Origin: Saprospiraceae bacterium
GTDB taxonomy: Bacteria; Bacteroidota; Bacteroidia; Chitinophagales; Saprospiraceae
NCBI GenBank assembly: GCA_025455635.1
Contig: JALOMF010000315.1
Span: forward strand, 1-5,443
Direction of reading: 5' to 3'
DNA length: 5,443 nt
The position numbers were made by a program, and so were the translations under genes. The notes under the pieces are model-generated. The model did not search any database. It was given only the letters and a program-made list of their open reading frames with translations, and was not told the origin of the DNA. Shown here piece by piece: positions 1-5,443 of this stretch. The number at the start of each line of letters is the position of its first letter. Position 1 is the stretch's first letter.

Positions 1-281
1 ATTCCGCTTGCGCAAAGCCGGTTCACCGTCTCGCCCGGTACGGTCACGGGCAGCCCGGCCAGCAGGGCGGCCATGCGGGCCACGTTGCGGTTGTCTTCGC
101 CTGCTTGGTTGGCGCAGCCAAGTATAACATCGGCGTAAGCATCGAGTGGAATGGAAGGGTGGCGGGCTACCAGCGCAGCGATGACGTGGGCGGCCAAGTC
201 GTCGGCCCGGACGGGGGAAAGGCTCCCTTGAAAACTGGCAACTGGGCTGCGGATGGCGTCAATGATGAAGGCGTTTGGCAT
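1..281 (-). CDS. Thiolase (acetyl-CoA acyltransferase, beta-ketoadipyl-CoA thiolase type), N-terminal part, cut by window edge
   Basis: The reverse strand from the ATG at 281 reads open to base 1 and gives 93 residues plus two bases of the next codon. The start, MPNAFIIDAIRSPV, is the usual first strand of thiolases. The stretch RADDLAA (25-31) and the block ILGCANQAGEDNRNVARMAA (53-72) are diagnostic and very close to PaaJ/PcaF and related degradative thiolases. NRLCASG (87-93) carries the acyl-accepting nucleophile Cys90, at the same residue number as I recall for E. coli PaaJ. Thiolases of this family cleave 3-ketoacyl-CoA with CoA, or condense acetyl-CoA, in the cytoplasm. The later His and second Cys of the active site lie outside the window, so substrate cannot be decided; beta-ketoadipyl-CoA, short-chain 3-ketoacyl-CoA or acetoacetyl-CoA are all possible. 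Small departures from the usual motifs are RSPVASF (often RTPxGxF) and CASG (often CGSG). No in-frame start lies close upstream, and no Shine-Dalgarno is seen. It follows the lipoprotein gene on the same strand, across a hairpin. Confidence 0.95.
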   Translation of the reverse strand, partial: MPNAFIIDAIRSPVASFQGSLSPVRADDLAAHVIAALVARHPSIPLDAYADVILGCANQAGEDNRNVARMAALLAGLPVTVPGETVNRLCASG

Positions 282-308
282 AAAATGGTCAGGATTGAAA
301 ATTGATTT

Positions 309-371
309 GAAGCTGCGAAGATGCGAGGATTTGAGGATTTGACGCAGTGCCCATCAAATCCTCGCAGCTTC
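309..371 (-). terminator. Long repetitive hairpin, probable terminator of the lipoprotein gene or leader structure of the thiolase gene
   Basis: The 12-mer GCGAGGATTTGA (323-334) has a perfect inverted copy TCAAATCCTCGC at 354-365. A second pairing, GAAGCTGCGA (309-318) with TCGCAGCTTC (362-371), overlaps that right arm and could extend the stem with a small bulge. GAGGATTTGA occurs twice on the left side (325-334 and 333-342), so the right arm can also pair with the nearer copy and leave an 11-nt loop. The structure starts 7 bases past the lipoprotein stop codon and ends 27 bases before the thiolase ATG. That fits a terminator for the lipoprotein, but only a weak T-rich run follows it on the minus strand, so it may instead be a read-through or mRNA-stability structure, or a copy of a dispersed intergenic repeat. 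Confidence 0.6.
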
Positions 372-377
372 GAGTAA

Positions 378-1934
378 TCAAATCTTCACCTTCAATCCCA
401 TCCTGATTTCCACTTCCTGGTTGGCAAATGCCTTGACGCTCTGCTGGCCTTGGTTGGAGGTGGAGAAAAATGCGTGGAGGGCCAGTTTTTTCGCATTGCG
501 GATATTGTCGAAGCGGGCGGCATCGAAGTCAATAAGCGTGGTGGTGGTCTGCTGGCCCGTCACGATGCCGCTGCCATTTACGGGCGCAGCCTCAATGGGG
601 TAGCCGATGCCGTTGAACAGCGAATCGAGCACGGCCCCGTTTTCACCGATAAAATAGGCTTGGGTGCTGATGCCGAGGGGCATGTTGTTGTCGGCCACCA
701 TCTTGAATTCCACGGCCTGCACCTCGTTGAAGTCGCTGAAGTCGAGGTCAAAGGTATCAATAGCGCCGAAGCCACTGGCCCGGCCATGCAGCGGGAGGTC
801 CACCTCCACCTGTACCCGGTAAAAGCTGCTGTCGGTGATGAAGCCCCGCTGGTCGGTGACGCTATCGGGGTTGGCGATGGCGTCCACCTTGTAGTCGAGG
901 CCGATGGGCCGTGAGCCGAGCACGTCTTCGATATTGGAATTGTTAGCGTCGAAGGTGAAGGTCATGTTTTTCGATTGGCCAGCTTCGGCGATGGTCGGGT
1001 ACTCGAAGTCAATGCCTGTTTCGCTGATAAATTCACTTTCGAGGGGGATGCGCTGCCCATCGGCGGTGATGATGTCGAAGATTTCGATGGAAGAGCGGGT
1101 GGGCATCCCGAAGGAGTTTTCGATGTGGATTTGGATGATGGGGTCCTCAAAAAACACATCGCCCTGAATCCAGTTCTCGAAGAACTCGATGTTGATGCTG
1201 TCCCGCACGCCCTTGTTCTTGAAGTTGCCGAGGTATCCTTCGATGTAGGAAAACTTGACGTTGGTATTGTTCAGGGCAACCTCGTTGGGGGCCAGGTGCA
1301 GCGTGTCGCCATTGGCCTTGAGCGCCACGTAGCTGATGTGGATTTCGTCGTTCACGGGCCTTAGCTCATAGCCTTCGACGGGCACGGCGTCGGCTGGGTC
1401 GGTGGTCGGTATTTTGACGCCGCCAAAAGTGATGCCTACAGGCGACATGAACTGCCGGTGGATGGTGAGCGGCTGCCCGTTTTTGGTGGCTTCGTGGAGT
1501 ATCAAGGTGAAATCCACCAAGCCTTCGTAGTCGGAGTAAATGCCAGCGTTGACCGTGCCGCTGCTGTACCTGGCATAGTCCACCTTCAGTTGGGTTTCTA
1601 CGGTATCGAAGCTCAAGGTGAAGTAGTTGGTGTCCAATGGGATGACGGGGGGCAGCGAAGTATAAATGGCCTGAAAGAACTCATCGGCGTTTTGCGAGAG
1701 CACGTCGCCCTTGTACCGCAGGTGGATGACACTGTCCGGGGTGATTTCCACGAAGGTGTAGTCGTCGAAGTTCTCGAGAATATCTTCGATGGAGGTTCGT
1801 GCTTTCAGCAGCGGCACGGCAAATTCGGCATCGCCAGACTCAATGCCAATGCCATCCAATTCATCGGCCTGCTTGCAGCCAAACACTCCAGCAAGGAGCA
1901 TCAGCGCTAAAAAAACTAGCTTGGGAAACTTCAT
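378..1934 (-). CDS. Surface-type lipoprotein of unknown function
   Basis: This encodes 518 residues from the ATG at 1934 to a TGA at 378-380. A TTG codon directly before the ATG would add one residue, but the ATG is the more likely start. Residues 1-19 form a lipoprotein signal peptide (Lys2 and Lys5, then a hydrophobic run) ending in the lipobox VFGC with Cys20 as the lipid-bearing residue. The next residues, KQADE, contain QADE, which matches the Q-A-(D/E)2 form of the lipoprotein export signal described in Capnocytophaga canimorsus; this suggests display on the outer face of the outer membrane (inference). The remainder is rich in alternating hydrophobic and polar stretches with many Asp, Asn and Thr, as in an all-beta protein; there are no further membrane segments and no catalytic motif that I recognise. 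The C-terminus ends VEIRMGLKVKI, like a final beta strand. I do not recognise the family. A probable promoter lies about 45 bp upstream. The gene is divergent from the phosphatase and is followed by a hairpin and the thiolase. Confidence 0.92.
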   Translation of the reverse strand: MKFPKLVFLALMLLAGVFGCKQADELDGIGIESGDAEFAVPLLKARTSIEDILENFDDYTFVEITPDSVIHLRYKGDVLSQNADEFFQAIYTSLPPVIPLDTNYFTLSFDTVETQLKVDYARYSSGTVNAGIYSDYEGLVDFTLILHEATKNGQPLTIHRQFMSPVGITFGGVKIPTTDPADAVPVEGYELRPVNDEIHISYVALKANGDTLHLAPNEVALNNTNVKFSYIEGYLGNFKNKGVRDSINIEFFENWIQGDVFFEDPIIQIHIENSFGMPTRSSIEIFDIITADGQRIPLESEFISETGIDFEYPTIAEAGQSKNMTFTFDANNSNIEDVLGSRPIGLDYKVDAIANPDSVTDQRGFITDSSFYRVQVEVDLPLHGRASGFGAIDTFDLDFSDFNEVQAVEFKMVADNNMPLGISTQAYFIGENGAVLDSLFNGIGYPIEAAPVNGSGIVTGQQTTTTLIDFDAARFDNIRNAKKLALHAFFSTSNQGQQSVKAFANQEVEIRMGLKVKI

Positions 1935-1975
1935 CAATCAGGATTTATTTGAACCGAATAGGAAAGCGAGGCTTG

Positions 1976-1983
1976 CAAATTTA
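1976..1983 (-). promoter_or_regulatory. Candidate -7 promoter element of the lipoprotein gene
   Basis: On the minus strand the bases read TAAATTTG, a perfect match to the Bacteroidota -7 consensus TAnnTTTG. Transcription would begin near 1968-1972, giving a leader of roughly 35-38 bases before the ATG at 1934. No TTTG-like -33 element is seen at the expected distance, which lowers confidence. Imperfect inverted repeats GGAAAGCGA (1961-1969) and TCGCTTCC (1992-1999) flank the element and could bind a regulator. Confidence 0.55.
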
Positions 1984-2119
1984 CGCTAAAATCGCTTCCA
2001 CTGTGCCGCTACACACATTTACGACAACCGGATTGCAAAGGTTGGGTTCGCATCGGCCATGCTAGGAGGTGGAGTTGGGCTTTTTTACACAAAAGGCAGG
2101 CTTAGAGCATCGGCTCGGC

Positions 2120-2147
2120 TTTGTAGTTTTTTTTATTCTTAAATTTA
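2120..2147 (+). promoter_or_regulatory. Candidate promoter of the metallophosphatase gene
   Basis: TTTG at 2120-2123 could serve as the -33 element. TAAATTTA at 2140-2147 matches seven of the eight positions of TAnnTTTG (the last G is A). They are separated by 16 bases, slightly short of the usual spacing. A T-rich tract lies between them. Transcription would start near 2151-2155, leaving a leader of about 80 bases before the ATG at 2237. The match is imperfect, so this is a candidate only. Confidence 0.45.
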
Positions 2148-2150
2148 TGA

Positions 2151-2164
2151 TAAACAGCTGTTTA
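2151..2164. promoter_or_regulatory. Perfect 14-bp palindrome, candidate operator
   Basis: TAAACAGCTGTTTA reads the same on both strands. It begins 4 bases after the predicted -7 element of the phosphatase promoter, so it would cover the transcription start, the usual place for a repressor site. With no loop it is a poor RNA hairpin, which favours a DNA site bound by a dimeric protein. No regulator gene is present in the window, and I cannot name the protein that would bind. Confidence 0.45.
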
Positions 2165-2180
2165 CAAGCAGTTCACAAGC
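2160..2180 (+). repeat. Two near-identical 10-mers one helical turn apart
   Basis: GTTTACAAGC (2160-2169) and GTTCACAAGC (2171-2180) differ at one base and start 11 bp apart. The first shares five bases with the right half of the 14-bp palindrome. The spacing puts both copies on the same face of the helix, as for side-by-side binding sites of one regulator. The repeat is short, so chance is possible. Confidence 0.4.
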
Positions 2181-2236
2181 CGACCTGACATTTGTTCTCA
2201 TATTTTAAAAACCGCCCATTTCAAATAAAGCATTCG

Positions 2237-3106
2237 ATGAAAAAAGCCATTGACATTGCCATAATTTCTGACGTACACCTCGGCACCTACGGCTGCCATG
2301 CGAAGGAGCTGCTCAACTACCTCAAGCGCATCAAGCCCGCCGTGCTCGTTCTGAACGGCGACTTCATTGACATGTGGCAGTTCAACAAGCGCTATTTCCC
2401 GAAGGAACACATCCAGGTCATACAGCGGGTGATGAAAATGGCTGCCAGCGGCACCAAGGTTTACTACATCACCGGCAACCACGACGACGCCCTGCGCCGA
2501 TTTTCCGACTTCTCGATGGGCAATATCCACCTGCGGGACAAGCTCGTGCTGCAGCTCAACGGCGAAAAGCACTGGATTTTCCACGGCGATGTCTTCGACC
2601 TTTTCATCCAGTACTCACCATTTATTTCAAAAATGGGCGGCCACGGCTACGACTGGCTCATCCGCATCAACCGACTGATAAACACCGTCCGGGCAAGGTT
2701 CGGCAAGTCCCGCATGTCGTTTGCCGGGAGGGTGAAAGACCGGGTGAAGGAAGCCGTGAAGTTCGTCAGCGATTTCGAGGAGACGGCCATCAGGCTGGCG
2801 GGCGAGCAGGGCTACGACTACGTGATTTGCGGCCATATCCACAAGCCGCAGCTGCGCAAATCGGGCAGCGTGTGCTACATGAACTCCGGCGACTGGGTCG
2901 AGAACCTGACGGCGCTCGAACACGCCCACGGCCGCTGGAGCCTGTACGAGTACGATGAAATGGATTATGAAATGTCCAACCCAAAGCTCAGGGTGAAGGA
3001 GGACTCCATCGAGGAGGAGGAGCCAGACATGAGCACGGAAGTCGTGCTGGCCAATATCCTGCGAGACGTCAACTTCTCCGAAAACGGCAGGGCCTCCGCA
3101 GCCTAG
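2237..3106 (+). CDS. Calcineurin-like metallophosphatase, LpxH-related (UDP-2,3-diacylglucosamine diphosphatase-like)
   Basis: This encodes 289 residues, starting at the ATG at 2237; the reading frame is open further upstream only through a TTG at 2192, whose extension looks like AT-rich leader rather than protein. All metallophosphatase motifs are present in order: SDVHLG (Asp12, His14), NGDFID (Asp42), GNHDD (Asn81, His82), HGD (His116) and GHIHKP (His200, His202). These would hold two metal ions. Also typical are DFEETA (179-184) and MNSGDWVEN (215-223), seen in the group of COG2908 proteins that resemble LpxH but carry GNHD instead of the GNRD of E. coli LpxH. True LpxH removes UMP from UDP-2,3-diacylglucosamine in lipid A synthesis at the inner membrane. 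Members of this side group are often annotated the same way, but their substrate is largely unproven, so I give no symbol. About 50 residues follow the catalytic core, including a strongly acidic patch (IEEEEPD). The stop codon overlaps that of the convergent TPR gene. Confidence 0.93.
   Translation: MKKAIDIAIISDVHLGTYGCHAKELLNYLKRIKPAVLVLNGDFIDMWQFNKRYFPKEHIQVIQRVMKMAASGTKVYYITGNHDDALRRFSDFSMGNIHLRDKLVLQLNGEKHWIFHGDVFDLFIQYSPFISKMGGHGYDWLIRINRLINTVRARFGKSRMSFAGRVKDRVKEAVKFVSDFEETAIRLAGEQGYDYVICGHIHKPQLRKSGSVCYMNSGDWVENLTALEHAHGRWSLYEYDEMDYEMSNPKLRVKEDSIEEEEPDMSTEVVLANILRDVNFSENGRASAA
3103..3106. other. Shared CTAG: overlapping stop codons of two convergent genes
   Basis: The four-base palindrome CTAG provides TAG at 3104-3106 for the plus-strand phosphatase and TAG at 3105-3103 for the minus-strand TPR gene. 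There is no intergenic DNA between them, so any terminator for one gene must lie inside the coding region of the other, or the 3' ends of the two transcripts are antisense to each other. Confidence 0.95.
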
Positions 3107-4908
3107 TTCACCCCGTCGCCCCGCAGCCGCCTGTACCGCTTTCGGGCCTCGATGGAGAAGGTGCTGCTGGAATAGTCCAAGAAGATTTTCTCGTATAGCT
3201 CCATCGCCTTGGCCGTGTCGGTGAGCTGCTGCTCGTAGATTTCGGCCATCTCAAAAAGGGCATTGTCCGCCCTGATTTCCTCCGGGTATTTCTCCACGAT
3301 TTGCTGGTAGAGCGCAATGGCTTGGTCGAGGTTGCGCTGCTTGGCATGTACTTTTGCCCTTGCGTAAAGCACGTCGTCTTCGAGCGAGTGCTTGGGGAAG
3401 AGCGACAGGATGGAGTCCAGTTTGACGAAGGCTTCGCCAAAACGGTTTTGGAACGTGAGCAGGTCGGCGTTGGCGTAGAGGCGCAGGGCCGTGTCGGTGG
3501 TGTCGAGGCCGAGGTTGTCCATGATGAACACCGAGAGGTCGAGGGCGTCGTTGGCGATGAGCTTCGAGGTGCTCGATTTGAGCACGTCGAACTGGGCCTG
3601 CGCCCACTGAAAGTCGCCGTTGTAGTACGACAGCTTGGCGTTGCGGAAGCGGGCCTCGTGGCCGAGCAGGTCTTCGTTGAAGTCCTTGTCCACCTGCGAA
3701 TAGAGCAGGGTACTTTCCCAGATTTCATCTTTCATCAGGTAAAAATCGCCGAGGCTCAACTTGCCTTGCGCCTGCACCCGTGCATCAATGCCGGGGTAGG
3801 CAATCATCTCGTTGAGCAGGGCGATGGCCTTGTCGAGGTCGTTGAGGTAAAACGCCTCCAAATCGGCCAGCTCTGCCACGATGCTGGCGGTCACCTTGCT
3901 GCGGCCCGATTCTGCGAGGAAATCCTCGTAGGCTTTTTCCACCACCCGCAGCTCAGGCTCGGTATAGCTGAAGCCTTCCACAAGCTTTAGCCTGCGTGAG
4001 CGCAGCGACTCCCGCTTTGAATCCATGTAAAACGGCGAGGCAAAGCCGAGGTCGGCTACGATGAAATCGTAGGCGGCCACGGCGGCATCGTAGTCACGGT
4101 CGTTGAAGGCGGTGGTGGCCAATTGGAAGATGCGGGCACCGTTCTCGTTGAGGCGGCGGTCAAGGGCCTTGGCCTGGCGCAGGGCGTTCTTGTAGTCCTT
4201 GGTCTGGATGAACACCCATTGCAGCAGCTCGGTGTAGTGGTAGGCATCGGGGGTCTTTTGGATGCGGTCGTAGAGCTGGGCTTGCAGTTCGGCGTAGTCG
4301 TCGGGAGTGGTCACGTTGCGCTGGAGCTGGCTTTTCACGTTGTTGAGCCGCTCTGGGTACGAGGCGATGCTGTTGAGGTAGTTTTCGAGCATCTTGGGCA
4401 CGTCGCCCTTGCGGCGGTACAGCTCGGCGAGATTGAAGGAGAATACTTCATTGTCTTTCAGCATTTGGCCGCCCGCCTCATAGGTCTGGATGGCGAGGTC
4501 GTACTTGGTCAGGTTGGAGAAGGCCCCGGCCAGCCTCGTAATCTGGTACTGGTCGGCGGGCATTTTCTTGATGGCCTTTTCGTATTGCTCCTTGGCCTTG
4601 TCTTCTTGGAACTGCCGCTCGTAAAGGTTGCCGTAAGTGACGTAGAGGCGGATGTTGTTGGGGTCGTCCTTCAGCTCCTTTTTCAGGGCGCTCTCCACCT
4701 CGTCGAAGCGCTCGGAAGCCAACATGCACTCGATATAGCGGTCGAAGTAAAAGTCGTTTTTGTTGTTCTGCACATACAACTTCTCGTACAGCACAGCGGC
4801 CTTCTCGAACTCGCCGTCTTGGTAGTACTGCTGGGCCAGCTTCGAGTCTTGGGCAGACGTTAGCGATGGCATGAGTGCCAACATTGCGAAAAGAAGGAAA
4901 ATCCGCAT
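3103..4908 (-). CDS. Exported tetratricopeptide-repeat (TPR) protein
   Basis: This encodes 601 residues from the ATG at 4908. The frame stays open upstream to 5007 with other ATGs (4932, 4974), but the 4908 start gives a compact signal peptide: MRIFLLFAML, then cleavage likely after SLTSA (Ala19), leaving a periplasmic protein starting QDSKLAQ. Helical TPR units follow through most of the length. The clearest are at about 22-50 (AQQYYQDGEFEKAAVLYEKL), 84-118, 155-183, 264-283, 420-445, 513-542 (ARAKVHAKQRNLDQAIALYQ) and 547-582, with the usual small-residue and aromatic pattern and Pro at repeat ends. The C-terminal pair resembles the BamD/CpoB style of periplasmic repeat, but the protein is far longer than either. 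TPR arrays bind partner proteins; the partner here is unknown. The upstream gene on the same strand encodes a beta-barrel-like protein 105 bp away, so an outer-membrane complex is a reasonable guess. No enzyme motif is seen. No good TAnnTTTG promoter lies in the 105-bp gap. Confidence 0.94.
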   Translation of the reverse strand: MRIFLLFAMLALMPSLTSAQDSKLAQQYYQDGEFEKAAVLYEKLYVQNNKNDFYFDRYIECMLASERFDEVESALKKELKDDPNNIRLYVTYGNLYERQFQEDKAKEQYEKAIKKMPADQYQITRLAGAFSNLTKYDLAIQTYEAGGQMLKDNEVFSFNLAELYRRKGDVPKMLENYLNSIASYPERLNNVKSQLQRNVTTPDDYAELQAQLYDRIQKTPDAYHYTELLQWVFIQTKDYKNALRQAKALDRRLNENGARIFQLATTAFNDRDYDAAVAAYDFIVADLGFASPFYMDSKRESLRSRRLKLVEGFSYTEPELRVVEKAYEDFLAESGRSKVTASIVAELADLEAFYLNDLDKAIALLNEMIAYPGIDARVQAQGKLSLGDFYLMKDEIWESTLLYSQVDKDFNEDLLGHEARFRNAKLSYYNGDFQWAQAQFDVLKSSTSKLIANDALDLSVFIMDNLGLDTTDTALRLYANADLLTFQNRFGEAFVKLDSILSLFPKHSLEDDVLYARAKVHAKQRNLDQAIALYQQIVEKYPEEIRADNALFEMAEIYEQQLTDTAKAMELYEKIFLDYSSSTFSIEARKRYRRLRGDGVN

Positions 4909-5013
4909 GATGATGTTTGATATTTGGTACATGATAAAACAGGCTTTTGCCTTCGCAGAGAACGCAATTTCCATGCAAAAGTTGTTGGGGGCGCTAGCTA
5001 GGGGCATGAGTCT

Positions 5014-5443
5014 CTAAATACCCAACGCACTTCGTTTCCCCTGAAAACCCATGCTTGCGGTAATCCCAACTTTGCTGAAATGCTGTACCATGCCGCCATA
5101 ATAGGTGGTGATTCCATTGGTGACGGTTGCACGGCCAACGGCCAGATTGCCCCGTGTATAATTGAAAACCATGCCGAGGCTGAAATACACCCGTTTATGC
5201 GTGTGCAGCATAAGTTGTGGGCTGTACTCCACGCCGAATAGCAGCTTATTATGCCCATAACTGTCTTGGAAATCCCCTTCGAGTATGCGGTGTGAGCCTG
5301 GATTTACCGTCAAATCATAGGAGCTGGCATATTTTTCAATGGGTTGGACGGCAGAAAGCGAGAAATGGTGCTGCAGCTTCTTTTTGCCTAAATCATGCTT
5401 ATAGGCAAGCCCTATGTTTTGTATAAGGTACCGGCCTATATCG
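5014..5443 (-). CDS. C-terminal part of a beta-barrel-like outer-membrane protein, cut by window edge
   Basis: The minus strand is open from the window edge to a TAG at 5014-5016 and gives 142 residues with no start in the window; the gene must begin to the right. ATG or TTG codons inside are internal. The sequence is a series of short amphipathic beta strands separated by polar turns: LQHHFSLSAVQPI, KLLFGVEYSPQLMLHT, RVYFSLGMVFNYT, TTYYGGMVQHF and VGITASMGFQGK. This pattern, with many Tyr and Phe and Gly, is typical of the last strands of Bacteroidota outer-membrane barrels. The end, SALGI, lacks the terminal aromatic often seen. Codon use is unlike that of the neighbours: the part near the edge has several ATA and TTA codons, and the GC content of stretches I counted is about 44-48% against about 63% inside the TPR gene. 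I cannot name the family. Confidence 0.85.
   Translation of the reverse strand, partial: DIGRYLIQNIGLAYKHDLGKKKLQHHFSLSAVQPIEKYASSYDLTVNPGSHRILEGDFQDSYGHNKLLFGVEYSPQLMLHTHKRVYFSLGMVFNYTRGNLAVGRATVTNGITTYYGGMVQHFSKVGITASMGFQGKRSALGI

Larger units (their letters stand above)
1935..2236. other. Divergent intergenic regulatory region
   Basis: These 302 bases separate two genes that read away from each other. I see no credible gene here: short open frames crossing it are extensions of shadows of the lipoprotein gene or need TTG starts. The lipoprotein side holds a perfect TAnnTTTG element at 1976-1983. The phosphatase side holds an AT-rich stretch (about 2124-2155) with a candidate promoter, a 14-bp palindrome and a phased repeat. 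The middle (about 2000-2110) is more GC-rich; its AGGAGGT at 2064-2070 has no matching start codon, and I see no other clear signal there. Confidence 0.8.

Noticed and set aside
105..305. Plus-strand 66-codon frame at the left edge
   Set aside because: The opposite strand encodes an unmistakable thiolase N-terminus over the same bases.
450..914. Plus-strand open frames opposite the lipoprotein gene
   Set aside because: These are antisense shadows. The minus-strand frame has a signal peptide, lipobox and continuous protein-like sequence.
2064..2130. AGGAGGT at 2064-2070 as a ribosome binding site for a small gene
   Set aside because: The only nearby start is a TTG at 2075 opening a 37-codon frame with no protein-like character, and the other genes here do not use Shine-Dalgarno sites.
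3301..3990. Long plus-strand open frame (229 codons) inside the TPR gene
   Set aside because: It is antisense to a well-supported gene. Its translation is dominated by Val, Gly, Glu and Leu, with no domain, as expected from the complement of GC-rich codons.
4123..4863. Plus-strand open frame of 246 codons inside the TPR gene
   Set aside because: It is antisense to the TPR repeats. The Val/Leu/Gly-rich low-complexity translation and lack of a start context mark it as a shadow.
4976..4983. AACTTTTG on the minus strand as the promoter of the TPR gene
   Set aside because: It matches TAnnTTTG at only the last five fixed positions, with the conserved first T lost, and has no -33 partner at a proper distance.
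4909..5007. Extended N-terminus of the TPR protein (starts at 4932, 4974 or the open frame to 5007)
   Set aside because: The extension would put about 8-33 extra residues before a well-formed signal peptide that begins at the ATG at 4908.
4998..5258. Second minus-strand frame (86 codons) overlapping the barrel gene
   Set aside because: It overlaps in another frame the barrel reading frame, which is open to the window edge and shows clear beta-strand periodicity; this one has no such pattern.

Overview
This window looks like chromosomal DNA from a member of the Bacteroidota, possibly the Saprospiria (the lineage is inference). The evidence is a TAnnTTTG-type promoter element, no useful Shine-Dalgarno sites before the genes, AT-rich stretches just before start codons, a lipoprotein with a Bacteroidota-style surface-export motif, and a tetratricopeptide protein next to a beta-barrel protein. 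Coding DNA is GC-rich (roughly 60% in the stretches counted by eye) except at the right edge, which is clearly more AT-rich.

Layout. Positions 1-281 (minus) hold the first 93 residues of a thiolase of the PaaJ/PcaF type, cut by the window edge just after the catalytic cysteine. Positions 309-371 hold a long, partly repetitive hairpin between the thiolase and the gene upstream of it. Positions 378-1934 (minus) encode a 518-residue lipoprotein of unknown function. Positions 1935-2236 are a divergent regulatory region with a candidate promoter for each side, plus a perfect 14-bp palindrome and an 11-bp-phased repeat on the right-hand side. Positions 2237-3106 (plus) encode a calcineurin-like metallophosphatase of the LpxH-related family. 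It meets, tail to tail, a 601-residue periplasmic TPR protein (3103-4908, minus); the two genes share the four bases CTAG, which supply both TAG stop codons. Positions 5014-5443 (minus) are the 3' end of a protein with outer-membrane beta-barrel character; it runs off the right edge.

How they fit together. The barrel and TPR genes point the same way, 105 bp apart, and could be co-transcribed. The lipoprotein and the thiolase also point the same way, but the hairpin separates them. Three of the five products (lipoprotein, TPR protein, barrel) are envelope proteins, and the phosphatase belongs to a family linked to lipid A-like substrates, so the centre and right of the window have an envelope flavour. 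I saw no mobile element, CRISPR array, RNA gene or defence system. The most interesting signals are regulatory (the palindrome over the predicted start site, the repetitive hairpin) and architectural (the shared CTAG stop), rather than a new multi-gene system.
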